NCBI GenBank assembly: GCA_022710975.1
Contig: JAKLGA010000018.1
Location: 1-64,000 of the forward strand
Direction of reading: 5' to 3'
DNA from: Myxococcota bacterium
Lineage (GTDB): Bacteria > Myxococcota > B64-G9
DNA length: 64,000 nucleotides
The number at the start of each line of letters is the position of its first letter. Position 1 is the stretch's first letter. The notes under the pieces were generated by a model that was not told where the DNA came from, searched no databases, and was given only the letters and a program-made list of their open reading frames with translations. This document shows positions 1 through 8,350 of this stretch, piece after piece. The translations under genes were made by a program, and so were the position numbers.

Positions 1-143
<143 letters not shown>

Positions 144-169
144 GTCCGGCCCCCGCTCGAGAGCACATG

Positions 170-202
170 ACCGGCTCCCCCTCCCGGGGGGGCCGGTTTT
201 TT
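170..202 (+). terminator. Rho-independent terminator after groEL
   Basis: ACCGGC at 170-175 pairs with GCCGGT at 192-197. Inside this, a run of C's pairs with a run of G's, giving a stem of about 12 bp with a 3-4 base loop. Six T's (197-202) follow directly. It lies 27 bases after the groEL stop and is the clearest intrinsic terminator in the window. Confidence 0.9.
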
Positions 203-217
203 CTTGTCAGCGGGCCG

Positions 218-226
218 TGCTAGCCT
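218..226 (+). promoter_or_regulatory. Extended -10 promoter, leaderless start at 234
   Basis: TGC-TAGCCT (218-226) is an extended -10 box. It ends 7 nt before the ATG at 234, so transcription would begin at or next to the start codon. There is no Shine-Dalgarno in the gap and only a weak T-rich -35. The same TGC-TAGNNT form recurs at 7084 and at 56857-56865 on the minus strand. Confidence 0.5.
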
Positions 227-233
227 CGGCGCG

Positions 234-1142
234 ATGGGAACTCCATTGCGCGAGCTGCCCGTGCTCGCCCTCGACCTGCAGGCCACCTGCGCCCGCGCGG
301 GCGGCGGCTGGCCCATGGAGCTGGCCTGGCTGGCCTGCACGGCCGCCCGACCGGCCGAGCCCGCGGCGCTGCGCAGCCACCTGCTGCTGCCCCCCGAGGG
401 CGAATCCCTGCCCGCCCCCGTGGCCCGCCTCACCGGCCTGACGGACGAGGCGCTGCAGCGCGGGACGCGCGCCGAGCGGGTCTGGGCCTGGCTGGCGGAG
501 GCGCTGGCGGAGCGCCCCGCCTGGCTGGTGGTCCACTACGCGCGCTTCGAGCGTCCCTTCCTGGAGGCCGCCCTGCCGCTCCCTGGCCCCATCCCCATCC
601 TGGACACCCACGCCATCGCTCGGCGGCTCCTGCCCGATCTGCCGTCCCGCAGCCTGCGGGCCCTGGCCGGCTTCCTCGACCTCGGCACCGCCGAGCTGCG
701 CCGGGCGGAGCATCACGCCCTGGCGACAGCCGCCATCTGGCGCGCCCTGGTGGCCCGGCTGTCCGTCCGGCGCGGGGTGGAGACCCTGGAGGAGCTCCAG
801 GCCTTCGTCGCGCAGCCCGCCCCACGCCCAGCCGGCCGCCGCGAGACGCCGCTGGCCCGTGGCCTGCGCCTGGGGCTGCCGCGCGGGCCCGGGGTGTATC
901 GTCTGCTCGGCCGCGACGGGCGGGTGCTGTACGTGGGCAAGGCCAAGTCGCTGCGCGCCCGGGTCAACCAGCACTTCCGCGCACTGCGCGGCCGGGGCGC
1001 GCGGGGGCTCGAGCTCCTCAGCCAGGTCTGGGACGTGGAGTTCACGCCCACCCTGGACGAGGCCGCGGCGCTCGGCCTGGAGGCCGAGGAGATCCGGCGC
1101 CTCGATCCGCCCTACAACGTGGCCGGCCGCGCCCGCGGTTGA
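234..1142 (+). CDS. DnaQ-like exonuclease domain fused to UvrC-type GIY-YIG domain
   Basis: The protein has 302 residues. Residues about 5-185 have the layout of a DEDDh 3'-5' exonuclease (DNA polymerase III epsilon type). Residues about 210-295 form a GIY-YIG nuclease domain like the N-terminus of UvrC, with G220-V-Y222, Y233-V-G235 and the following KAKSLRARV. DnaQ/UvrC-N fusions (Cho-like) are known and are linked to excision repair. Here the exonuclease site is damaged: motif I is D14-L-Q16 instead of DxE, motif II has F105-E106 instead of FD, and motif III has H160 but T165 in place of Asp, so that half is probably inactive. A TTG at 204 is in frame, but the -10 box at 221-226 favours the ATG at 234. 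Confidence 0.8.
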   Translation: MGTPLRELPVLALDLQATCARAGGGWPMELAWLACTAARPAEPAALRSHLLLPPEGESLPAPVARLTGLTDEALQRGTRAERVWAWLAEALAERPAWLVVHYARFERPFLEAALPLPGPIPILDTHAIARRLLPDLPSRSLRALAGFLDLGTAELRRAEHHALATAAIWRALVARLSVRRGVETLEELQAFVAQPAPRPAGRRETPLARGLRLGLPRGPGVYRLLGRDGRVLYVGKAKSLRARVNQHFRALRGRGARGLELLSQVWDVEFTPTLDEAAALGLEAEEIRRLDPPYNVAGRARG

Positions 1143-1167
1143 GCCGGGGCGCGTTGCGTGCTAGACA
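1139..1167 (+). promoter_or_regulatory. Sigma-70-type promoter for the PLD lipoprotein gene
   Basis: TTGAGC (1139-1144), a 17-nt spacer and TAGACA (1162-1167), preceded by TGC. The -35 box overlaps the stop codon of the upstream gene. It leaves a leader of about 28 nt carrying AGGAGGA before the ATG at 1202. Confidence 0.5.
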
Positions 1168-1201
1168 CACCGGAGGCGAGCACGAGCACGAGGAGGACCC
1201 C

Positions 1202-2947
1202 ATGCTCCGACGGCTGTTCCGCTGTGCCCTGGGCCTGGCCCTGGTGGCCGGCTGCGGGGGCGAGGCCCCGGACGAGGACGGTCTCGACGACGACATCGCC
1301 GTGCCGGGCAAGGCCGACGACGCCTGGGGCGCGTGCCAGGTGCGCCAGGTGCTGGCCTGGGTCAACGAGCCGACCACCTCGGCCGCCGTGCTCAAGACGA
1401 TCGGGCTGACCTCGCGGCCCTGCAAGAACATCGTCAGCCACCGGGACGGACAGGACCGGCTGCCCACCACCGCGGACGACGATCTGTTCGACACCATCGA
1501 GGAGCTGGACGCGGTGCCCTACGTGGGCCCCAAGGCCATGCAGCGGCTGGTGGAGGCCGTGGCCGAGCGCTGCCAGGCGCGACCCGAGCCGGAGCTCGTC
1601 TTCTCGCCCCAGGCCTACGAGGCAAGCCACCTGGCCAAGCTGGCGACCTGGATCCAGGGCGCCCAGCGCTCCATCGACGTGGCCATGTACTCCTTCTCGG
1701 ACACCAACACGCTCAACGCCCTGGATGCCGCCGTGCGCCGCGGGGTCAAGGTGCGCTTCGTGTTCGAGACCGCCAGCGAGGATCGCAAGGCCCCGGCTGG
1801 CACCTGGTCGGCCAAGCTCGAGGACCGCGGCGTGGACGTGCGCTACGTGAACAAGATCATGCACCACAAGTTCGCCATCATCGACGGCCCCCGGGACGCG
1901 GTGGAGCAGGCCTACTCGGGCCGGCTGGTGACGGGCAGCGGCAACTGGTCCAACTCGGCCGCCACCCGCTACGACGAGAACACCGCCTTCATCCAGGGCG
2001 ACGGCGAGCTCCTGCTGCGCTTCCAGAAGGAGTTCAACCTCCTGTGGGAGAACTCCCGCGACTTCGCCTGGAACCTGAGCCTCCTCCAGGAGCGCGGCCT
2101 GCCCATCGCCGACGCGTTGATCCCGGACGACCCCGGCGTGGACGCGGTTTACACCTCGGCCAACTTCCGCACCACCACCACGGCGGCCGGCCCAGGCTTC
2201 ACCCTCGTCACCGGCAGCGACACCGTGGCGGACCGCCTGGTGGCGCTCATCCAGGGCGCGCAGAGCTCGATCCACGTCGCCTCGGGCCACCTGCGCTCGC
2301 GGCCGGTGGCCCTGGCGCTGATGGCCAGGCACGCCGAGCGCCCGGACATGGACATCCGTGTCTACCTCGACAACCAGGAGTTCATCAGCGAGTGGTACGA
2401 CAGCCAGCAACAGGCCGAGCTGGCCACCTGCCTGCAGGCGGCCGGCACCAGCGAGGCCAAGCAGCGGGCCTGTTACGACAAGGGCTACTACTACTCCTTC
2501 CCGGTGCAGGCGGCGGGCGTCCCGGTCCGCTTCAAGGCCTACTGCTACCGCTGGGCGGCGAGCTACGCCAAGCAGATGCACCACAAGTACTTCGTGTTCG
2601 ACGGGCGCCTGGTGGCCTCGGGCTCCTACAACCTGTCGGACAACGCCGAGCACGCCACCCTGGAGAACCTGGTCCTCTACGACGCGACCCGCTTCCCCGG
2701 CCTGGTGCAGGCCTTCGAGCAGAACTTCGAGCGCATCTGGGTGACCGGAGAGGCGGAGGGCCGCTACGCCGCGCTGCTGGCCCAGCTCGAGGCCGGCTCC
2801 GGTCCGGTGCCCATCGTGTTCGACCCCATGGCGCTCGATCAGGCCCAGCTCACCCTGCTGAAGGACGAGATCCGCACCCACTGCCCGGCTGTCAACAGCG
2901 ACCCCTACCGCCTGGAGCCCGAGAAGCACCTGACCTGCGAGCGCTGA
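1202..2947 (+). CDS. Phospholipase D-like lipoprotein with helix-hairpin-helix and two HKD motifs
   Basis: The protein has 581 residues. It starts with a lipoprotein signal (lipobox LVAGC, Cys near residue 18), so it is exported and lipid-anchored. Residues about 40-120 contain a helix-hairpin-helix-like segment (VPYVGPKAMQRLVEAV), as in ComEA-type DNA-binding proteins. Two PLD-superfamily domains follow. The first has HHKFAIIDG and later GSGNWS; the second has HHKYFVFDG followed by GSYNLS. Both catalytic H-x-K-x4-D sets are intact. The fold covers phospholipases, phosphodiesterases and the Nuc/BfiI nucleases; with an HhH segment, a secreted or surface nuclease or phosphodiesterase is the best guess. 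The ATG follows a good GAGGAGGA site. Confidence 0.85.
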   Translation: MLRRLFRCALGLALVAGCGGEAPDEDGLDDDIAVPGKADDAWGACQVRQVLAWVNEPTTSAAVLKTIGLTSRPCKNIVSHRDGQDRLPTTADDDLFDTIEELDAVPYVGPKAMQRLVEAVAERCQARPEPELVFSPQAYEASHLAKLATWIQGAQRSIDVAMYSFSDTNTLNALDAAVRRGVKVRFVFETASEDRKAPAGTWSAKLEDRGVDVRYVNKIMHHKFAIIDGPRDAVEQAYSGRLVTGSGNWSNSAATRYDENTAFIQGDGELLLRFQKEFNLLWENSRDFAWNLSLLQERGLPIADALIPDDPGVDAVYTSANFRTTTTAAGPGFTLVTGSDTVADRLVALIQGAQSSIHVASGHLRSRPVALALMARHAERPDMDIRVYLDNQEFISEWYDSQQQAELATCLQAAGTSEAKQRACYDKGYYYSFPVQAAGVPVRFKAYCYRWAASYAKQMHHKYFVFDGRLVASGSYNLSDNAEHATLENLVLYDATRFPGLVQAFEQNFERIWVTGEAEGRYAALLAQLEAGSGPVPIVFDPMALDQAQLTLLKDEIRTHCPAVNSDPYRLEPEKHLTCER

Positions 2948-2958
2948 GGAGGCCCCTC

Positions 2959-3381
2959 ATGGCGACCAAGACCAAGAAGGCCAAGCCGAAGACATCCACG
3001 ATCCAGGGTCTGGTGGTGGCGGTCGACTGGAACGAGGACGACGACGTCCCCTCCCAGGTGGCCATCCTGACCGAGGCCGACGTGGAGGTCCTGGTGGACG
3101 ACACGCCCGAGGCCCGCCCGCTGCTGGAGCTCGAGGACGCCGAGGTGGAGGCGCAGGGCGCGCTGGACGAGTCCGACAAGGAGAACCCGGTCCTGCGGGT
3201 GAGTTCGTTCAAGGTGCTGTCCGAGCCGGCGGCGGAGACCGACGAGCTCGAGGACGAGCTGGATGACGATCTCGACGACGTGCTGGACGACGACCTGGGC
3301 GACGGTTACCACGACGAGTACGACGAGTACGACAGCCCCCCCAGGGACCCTGACGACGAGCCCGACCCGGACAGGGACTGA
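2959..3381 (+). CDS. Small acidic protein, OB-like N-terminal half (unknown function)
   Basis: The protein has 140 residues. A short basic N-terminus rich in Lys/Thr precedes residues about 14-90, which look like a compact beta domain (IQGLVVAVDW, then alternating hydrophobic strands to LRVSSFKVL). It resembles small deltaproteobacterial OB-fold-like proteins, but this is an impression from the strand pattern. The last 50 residues are extremely acidic (long Asp/Glu runs) and surely disordered. It begins 11 bases after the PLD gene stop with GAGGAGG as ribosome site, so the two are co-transcribed. I do not recognise a function; it has no signal peptide. Confidence 0.75.
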   Translation: MATKTKKAKPKTSTIQGLVVAVDWNEDDDVPSQVAILTEADVEVLVDDTPEARPLLELEDAEVEAQGALDESDKENPVLRVSSFKVLSEPAAETDELEDELDDDLDDVLDDDLGDGYHDEYDEYDSPPRDPDDEPDPDRD

Positions 3382-3400
3382 CGGCCTGCCCCGGACGGGC

Positions 3401-5701
3401 TCAGCGCCCGCCGCCGAACAGGCGCCTGAGCCAGCCCCACACCCCCCCCTTGGACTTCTTGCGTGAGCCGCGCCGGACCTGGGCGGTCTGATCCACGTGC
3501 TCTGCCGGCGCCACCGGCGAGGCCGGCACGGCGGCGGGCTGGGGCGTCGGCCCGGGGGCCGCCGCGGGCATGGGCCTGGGGGTGGCCCGGGGCGCGGCCT
3601 TGGGGGGCGCCGCGGCGCCGGATCTAGGCTCGCTGCAGGTGGCGGACGCCTCGGCCGAGGGAGCAGCCTCGGCCGGCACCTCCCCCAGGCGCCGGCGGAG
3701 GTCCTCCAGCGTGTGGTTGGGCGACAGGGTCACCTGGGCCAGCGGCGCGCCGTCGCGATCACGGGCCGAGACGGTGAGCAGGCACTCGGCGCTCAGGCTG
3801 AAGGTCACCTCGATCACCCGGCTGCCGGCCGCGCCGGGCACGATGCCCTTCAGCTCGACCGTGCCCAGGAGCTCGTTCTCGTCCACCCGGGTGGCCTCGC
3901 CCTGGTAGACCGGCAGGTGCATCTCCGTCTGGCCGTCCTCGTAGGTGAGCAGGCCGTAGGTCTGGGAGCTGGGCAGCTGGCTGCCGGCCGCGAACACCTT
4001 GCGGAACGGGCCGCCGGGCGCGCCGATACCGATGGAGATGGGCAGGGTGTCGATCAGCACCACCGAGTCGATCTGATCCAGCGAGTGCCCCAGCAGGGCC
4101 GCGCCGGTGGCCACGCACTCGTCGGGGTGCACCCCCTTGATGGGCTCCTTCTGGAAGCGCTCGCGGATGGCCTGGTGGACGAGCGGCATGCGCGTCTGGC
4201 CGCCCACCAGCAGGATCTCGTCCACCTCGGAGGCCTGCAACTTGGCCTGGGCCAGCACCTGGTCGCACACCTCGATGGTGCGCCGCACCAGCGGGGAGAC
4301 GAGCGCCTCGAGCTGGGCGCGGGTGACCTTGAGCTGCATGTCCACGGGCTTGCCGTCCAGCCTGCCGATGTAGGGCAGCACCACGTCCACCTCGGCCTTG
4401 CCGCTCAGGCCGATCTTGGCGAACTCGGCCCCCTGCAGCACCCGCAGGAAGGAGACGCGCTCCATCTCGGGCATGCGGCCGAGCTGGAGCTGGAACTCGA
4501 TCAGCAGGTGATCCATGAGCTGGCTGTCGAAGTCCACGCCGCCCAGGAACGTGTCGCCGGCCGTGGCGATCACCTCGTACACGTTGCCGTACAGGTTCAG
4601 CAGCGAGGCGTCGAAGGTGCCGCCGCCGAGATCGAACACCAGGACGCGCTTCTCGACGTTCTTGTTGTAGCCGTAGGTCAGCGCGGCCGCGGTGGGCTCG
4701 TTGACGATGCGCTCCACGTTCAGCCCGGCCAGCTCCCCGGCCTCGCGCACGGCGGAGCGCTGGTTCTCGTTGTAGTAGGCCGGCACGGTGATCACCGCCC
4801 GGTTGACGGGCCGCCCGAGGTACTCCTCGGCGGTGGAGCGGATGTCCTCCAGGATCTTGCCGGACACCTCCTGCAGCGACAGGACGCGGTCACCGATCTG
4901 CACCGCGGCCTCGCCCTTCGGGCCGGCCACGATGGCGTAGTGGAAACGATCCCGCACCTGCTGGACCACAGGCGAGTCGAACGGGCGGCCCACCAGGCGC
5001 TTGCTGCCGTAGATGGTGCGCTCGGGGTGGATCTCCATCTGCGCGCGGGCCGCGTGGCCCACCACCATCTCGCCCATGGGGGTCAGCGCCACCACGGAGG
5101 GGATGGTGTTGTGGCCCCGGCGGGAGGGGATGACGAAGGGTCGCTCTCCCTTGACCAGGGCGCAGCAGGAGTTCGACGTACCCAGATCGATGCCGATGAC
5201 CGGCCCCTCCGCCGCCCTGGGTGTCACCGTGCGCAGCGATGGCGCGTGGCGCTCCTCGTCGATACGCACCATGCGGCGCAGGCTGTCCTCGAGGTGTCCC
5301 TGGGCGCGTCTGGCCTCGTGGCCGGTGCGCTTGGCCTGGACGTCCAGGTCCTTGCGCGCCGCGCGCTGCTTCAGCTCCAGCATGCGGGCGTGCAAGGCGC
5401 GGGAGGCATCCGCGAGGGAATCGAAGAGGAACAGGATCTTGCCGGCCGGCAGCTCCGCTGGCCGCGTCACCCGCCCCACGGCCTGCAGCACCGCGCGACC
5501 GTCCGCCAGCATGATGGCGAGCTCGCAGGGGCCACCCTCGTTGCAGGTGCCCGGGTCCTTGAGGAGCATGCCGTCCGGGACCGCGGTCACGGCGAAGCGG
5601 CGGACGAACTCGTCCTCGCTGGCGAGCTGGGTCTTGAACGCCAACCGCCGGGCATCGGGCGTGAGCCTGCCGACCTGGACCTTGTCTTCTTCGTTGGCCA
5701 A
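3401..5701 (-). CDS. Hsp70-family protein with N-terminal PilZ-like domain and amphipathic C-terminus
   Basis: The protein has 766 residues from the TTG at 5701. Residues about 10-100 resemble a PilZ-type module ([16 protein letters not shown]..., then a beta-rich stretch). A charged helical linker leads to a full Hsp70 ATPase and substrate-binding region beginning at [14 protein letters not shown], with the phosphate loop [12 protein letters not shown] and adenosine motif [10 protein letters not shown]. The final 90 residues are Pro/Ala-rich and end in a basic, tryptophan-containing amphipathic tail ([16 protein letters not shown]) that could bind membrane. It is not a housekeeping DnaK, since the canonical type is at 45323. 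The start is set by the promoter at 5732-5761; a further in-frame TTG at 5761 lies within the -35 box. No ATG is available upstream. Confidence 0.85.
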   Translation of the reverse strand: MANEEDKVQVGRLTPDARRLAFKTQLASEDEFVRRFAVTAVPDGMLLKDPGTCNEGGPCELAIMLADGRAVLQAVGRVTRPAELPAGKILFLFDSLADASRALHARMLELKQRAARKDLDVQAKRTGHEARRAQGHLEDSLRRMVRIDEERHAPSLRTVTPRAAEGPVIGIDLGTSNSCCALVKGERPFVIPSRRGHNTIPSVVALTPMGEMVVGHAARAQMEIHPERTIYGSKRLVGRPFDSPVVQQVRDRFHYAIVAGPKGEAAVQIGDRVLSLQEVSGKILEDIRSTAEEYLGRPVNRAVITVPAYYNENQRSAVREAGELAGLNVERIVNEPTAAALTYGYNKNVEKRVLVFDLGGGTFDASLLNLYGNVYEVIATAGDTFLGGVDFDSQLMDHLLIEFQLQLGRMPEMERVSFLRVLQGAEFAKIGLSGKAEVDVVLPYIGRLDGKPVDMQLKVTRAQLEALVSPLVRRTIEVCDQVLAQAKLQASEVDEILLVGGQTRMPLVHQAIRERFQKEPIKGVHPDECVATGAALLGHSLDQIDSVVLIDTLPISIGIGAPGGPFRKVFAAGSQLPSSQTYGLLTYEDGQTEMHLPVYQGEATRVDENELLGTVELKGIVPGAAGSRVIEVTFSLSAECLLTVSARDRDGAPLAQVTLSPNHTLEDLRRRLGEVPAEAAPSAEASATCSEPRSGAAAPPKAAPRATPRPMPAAAPGPTPQPAAVPASPVAPAEHVDQTAQVRRGSRKKSKGGVWGWLRRLFGGGR

Positions 5702-5731
5702 GCCACCACCTACCCTGCCAGGTGCAACTCC

Positions 5732-5761
5732 TTTGTAGCCCTGGCGGACTGGAATGTGCAA
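5732..5761 (-). promoter_or_regulatory. Promoter for the PilZ-like/Hsp70 gene
   Basis: On the minus strand, TTGCAC (5756-5761), an 18-nt spacer, and TACAAA (5732-5737). The predicted transcript starts near 5725, about 24 nt before the TTG start codon at 5701. Confidence 0.6.
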
Positions 5762-5839
5762 GTTTTTCGCCCAAATGGGTGAGCACCCAGGGATGGCGGG
5801 GCGCTGGGCCGGACTGGGGCGAGCGCTGGCGCGAGTGGG

Positions 5840-6982
5840 TCAGCGGGTGGACGGCCGGAGCTCCCCCACCACCACACCCTGGCCGCAGGGCCGGAGCACC
5901 ACCTGTCCCGAGCGAGGCGCGCCCGCCAGGGTCATCTCCACGGGCAGCGCGTCCCCGGTGGCGCTCAGCTCCAGTTTCCACGGCTGGGTGAAGGCGCCCT
6001 TGGCGAGCATGTCGGGCAGCGCCTCGCCGTAGGCCACCCACGGGAAGGCGAAGGCCTGGGTGAGCTTCTCGTAGGCCTCCAGGGCCTCGGGCGCGCCGCT
6101 GGCTGACTTCTCGGCGTAGGCCTGGCCCCAGGTCTGCAGGTAGCTCACCAGCTCCTCCCGCTTGACCCCGCAGGGCCGCAGCACCTGCTGGCCGTCGGAG
6201 CCGCCCAGGGCCGTGGCCAGACGCTGGGCGCCCTCCCCGGCCAGCGGGCCCACCTCCTCGACGAACACCCAGCCGGCGGCACCCCGGCGCTCGAAGACCA
6301 GCGCCACGAGGTCGTAGGCCGGGCCGCCCGGGCCGGCCACCACCGGCCAGATCACCGCCGCGCGCCGCTCACCCCGCGCCACCTCGGCCACCAGGCCGAA
6401 GCTGGCCCCGGGGCGCCGGGTCGCGAGGGTGGCGCGGGCCGCGTCGCGCAGCACCAGGCCCTGCTCGATCTCCGGCCCCTTGGGCGCGGCGGGCTCGGGC
6501 TTGGCCTTGCTCGGGTCCAGCTTGTCCAGGCCGGCCTGGGCCGAGGCGCGCACGTCGGCGTCCACGTCCCGGAGCCGCTTCTGGAACTCCTCCTGGACCC
6601 GGGGCGCGGCCGGATCGATGAGCGCGAGCGCGAGCAGGACCTCGGAGCGCAGCAGGGCCACCTTCTCCCGGGCGATCCGGCCGAGCAGCGCCGGCACCGC
6701 GTCCTTGGCGGCCGGGCCCAGGCGCCCGAGCACCCGGATGGCGTTGCGGCGCAGCGTGGGATCCGTGGTGCGCAGCGCCTTCCGCAGGTAGGGCACCACC
6801 CCCGATCCGTGGCGGACCAGGATCTCCTGGGCCTGCTCCTGGGTGGACAGGTCCTGGTGGCGCAGCAGATCCACCCACTCGCTCAGGGTCTTGTCCTCGA
6901 TGACGGGCTCCGACTTGCAGCCCTGCAGGGCCAGGGCGATCAGGCCCGCGAGCGCGAGCGCCAGCGCGGTTCTCGTGTGCAT
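5840..6982 (-). CDS. HEAT-repeat lipoprotein
   Basis: The protein has 380 residues. It has a lipoprotein signal (LALQGC, Cys near residue 22). Residues about 35-155 contain HEAT/armadillo-like helical repeats (LRKALRTTDPTLRRNAIRVL, then ALLGRIAREKVALLRSEVLL). The second half (about 180-380) is a mixed domain without a recognised family. HEAT repeats are protein-protein scaffolds, so a periplasmic or outer-membrane assembly role is plausible but unproven. The ATG is preceded by GGAGGAG, and a good promoter lies at 7026-7054. The gene stands alone, tail to the Hsp70-like promoter. Confidence 0.8.
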   Translation of the reverse strand: MHTRTALALALAGLIALALQGCKSEPVIEDKTLSEWVDLLRHQDLSTQEQAQEILVRHGSGVVPYLRKALRTTDPTLRRNAIRVLGRLGPAAKDAVPALLGRIAREKVALLRSEVLLALALIDPAAPRVQEEFQKRLRDVDADVRASAQAGLDKLDPSKAKPEPAAPKGPEIEQGLVLRDAARATLATRRPGASFGLVAEVARGERRAAVIWPVVAGPGGPAYDLVALVFERRGAAGWVFVEEVGPLAGEGAQRLATALGGSDGQQVLRPCGVKREELVSYLQTWGQAYAEKSASGAPEALEAYEKLTQAFAFPWVAYGEALPDMLAKGAFTQPWKLELSATGDALPVEMTLAGAPRSGQVVLRPCGQGVVVGELRPSTR

Positions 6983-7025
6983 GGGCTCCTCCCGCGCCCG
7001 CGATGCCCGCCGGCGCGCGGTCGAG

Positions 7026-7054
7026 AGAATAGGGGCGAGGCCGCGTGAGATCAA
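7026..7054 (-). promoter_or_regulatory. Promoter for the HEAT lipoprotein gene
   Basis: Minus strand: TTGATC (7049-7054), 17-nt spacer, TATTCT (7026-7031). It is a near-consensus sigma-70 box lying 44 nt before the ATG, so unlike several neighbours this mRNA has a leader with a Shine-Dalgarno. Confidence 0.65.
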
Positions 7055-7083
7055 CAGATTTTCTCTCCCGCCACCGGGCCTCG

Positions 7084-7092
7084 TGCTAGGCT
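7084..7092 (+). promoter_or_regulatory. Extended -10 box upstream of cutA
   Basis: TGC-TAGGCT at 7084-7092 matches the extended -10 at 218-226. No clear -35 is present 17 nt upstream. About 30 nt separate it from the cutA ATG, with GGAGG in between. Confidence 0.4.
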
Positions 7093-7122
7093 GCCCGGCG
7101 GGCCGGAAGGAGGCGCCCGCGC

Positions 7123-7458
7123 ATGGAGCCGAGGTTCGTGTACATCACCGCGCCCAGCGCCGAGCAAGCCGAGCGGCTGGGGCGCGCCCTGGTCGAGACC
7201 CGCCTGGCGGCCTGCGCCAACGTCCTGGACGGGGTGACCTCGATCTACTGGTGGCAGGGGGCGATCCAGCGGGAACGCGAGGCCGTCCTGGTGGCCAAGA
7301 CGCGATCCGATCTGGTGGACCGGCTGGTCGAGGAGGTCAAGCGGCTGCACCCCTACCAGGTGCCCTGCGTGGTGGCCCTGCCCATCCTGGCCGGCAACCC
7401 CGACTTCCTCGCCTGGATCGCGGCCGAGACATGCCCCCCGGCGGCCGGCTGCAGGTAG
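7123..7458 (+). CDS. cutA: CutA family divalent-cation tolerance protein
   Basis: The protein has 111 residues, the usual CutA length. It shows the family pattern throughout: VYITAPSAEQAERLGRALV, then RLAACANVLDGVTSIYWWQG, and near the end PYQVPCVVALPI. CutA folds as a ferredoxin-like trimer; the E. coli protein affects copper tolerance, though its biochemical role remains unclear. The ATG has GGAGG 10 nt upstream. It is probably transcribed alone, since the next gene has its own promoter. Confidence 0.95.
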   Translation: MEPRFVYITAPSAEQAERLGRALVETRLAACANVLDGVTSIYWWQGAIQREREAVLVAKTRSDLVDRLVEEVKRLHPYQVPCVVALPILAGNPDFLAWIAAETCPPAAGCR

Positions 7459-7466
7459 GGTTTCCC

Positions 7467-7495
7467 TTGAACATCCGGCCCTGATCCGCTAGTTT
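7467..7495 (+). promoter_or_regulatory. Promoter for the amidotransferase gene
   Basis: TTGAAC (7467-7472), 17-nt spacer, TAGTTT (7490-7495). It lies just after the cutA stop and 50 nt before the start at 7546, and may also drive the long operon that begins at 8351. Confidence 0.6.
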
Positions 7496-7545
7496 TTCCC
7501 GGGGCCTGAAGGGCCGTCCAGGGAGGCCCGGGAGGATGCTGGCCG

Positions 7546-8331
7546 ATGTGCAGGATGCTGGGCGTGATGTGCAACGACGAGTCCCTGCTCGCCTGTGCGG
7601 TGCACGCTGTCCGCGATTCCCTCCAGCTCAAGGCCGAGGCCGGCCACGACGGCGTGGGCATGGGCTACTTCCAGGCGGACGAACCCCTGCTCAAGAAACG
7701 CCCGGCCGAGAAGGCCAAGGTGGACTGGGACTCCCTGTTCCAGGGGGTCCACGCGACGACGGCCCTGGCCCACGTGCGGCGCGGGACCGTGGGCGGCTGG
7801 CACGAGGCCAACACCCACCCCTTCCGCTTCCGCCGCTGGCTGTTCGCCCAGCTCGGCCACCTGCCGCGGGTCGAGGCCAACCGGGCCAAGGTGCTGTCCG
7901 AGCTGCCTCCGTTCCTGGCCCGCAACGTGCGCGGGGAGACCGACAGCGAGGTGGCCTTCCACATGTTCCTGCACCTGCTGTTCCGGGACGGCACGCTCAA
8001 CGACCTGACGCTCGCCCCGGAGCGGCTGGCGGCCTACCTGCGCGAGCTCGGCCAGGCCATCGACGGCCAGACCGCGTTCGCCCTGTGCGCGACCAACGGC
8101 CAGATCATGGCCACCGTCCACCGCGGCCTGGCCATGCACTACTCGCTGCGCGAGGGCATCCCCGAGTGCGACCTGCACCCGGACGACGATCCGCAGCAGC
8201 AGCACGGCCGCTTCAAGGGTGTCATGCTGGGCGCCGAGATGGTCGACCCCGGCCACCAGTGGCGTGAGGTGCCCGACGGCAGCCTGATCACCGTGTCTCG
8301 CGAGCTGGAGCTCAAGGTCCACCAGCTCTGA
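7546..8331 (+). CDS. Class II glutamine amidotransferase domain protein
   Basis: The protein has 261 residues beginning M-C-R-M-L-G. Cys2 is the N-terminal nucleophile of Ntn-type glutamine amidotransferases after Met removal. Later motifs fit the YafJ/EgtC-like group: AHVRRGTVGGWHEANTHPF (Arg and the substrate loop) and the G-H segment following. These stand-alone domains hydrolyse glutamine or act on gamma-glutamyl compounds; the substrate here cannot be told. The start is fixed by Cys2: an ATG at 7534 is in another frame. The next gene starts 19 bases downstream, so it may be the first cistron of the operon that follows. Confidence 0.85.
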   Translation: MCRMLGVMCNDESLLACAVHAVRDSLQLKAEAGHDGVGMGYFQADEPLLKKRPAEKAKVDWDSLFQGVHATTALAHVRRGTVGGWHEANTHPFRFRRWLFAQLGHLPRVEANRAKVLSELPPFLARNVRGETDSEVAFHMFLHLLFRDGTLNDLTLAPERLAAYLRELGQAIDGQTAFALCATNGQIMATVHRGLAMHYSLREGIPECDLHPDDDPQQQHGRFKGVMLGAEMVDPGHQWREVPDGSLITVSRELELKVHQL

Positions 8332-8350
8332 CCGCGCAACCGAGGTGGGC

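Noticed and set aside
1112-2929. A 600-codon minus-strand frame opposite the PLD gene
   Set aside because: Both HKD motifs are on the plus strand; the minus product has no domain.
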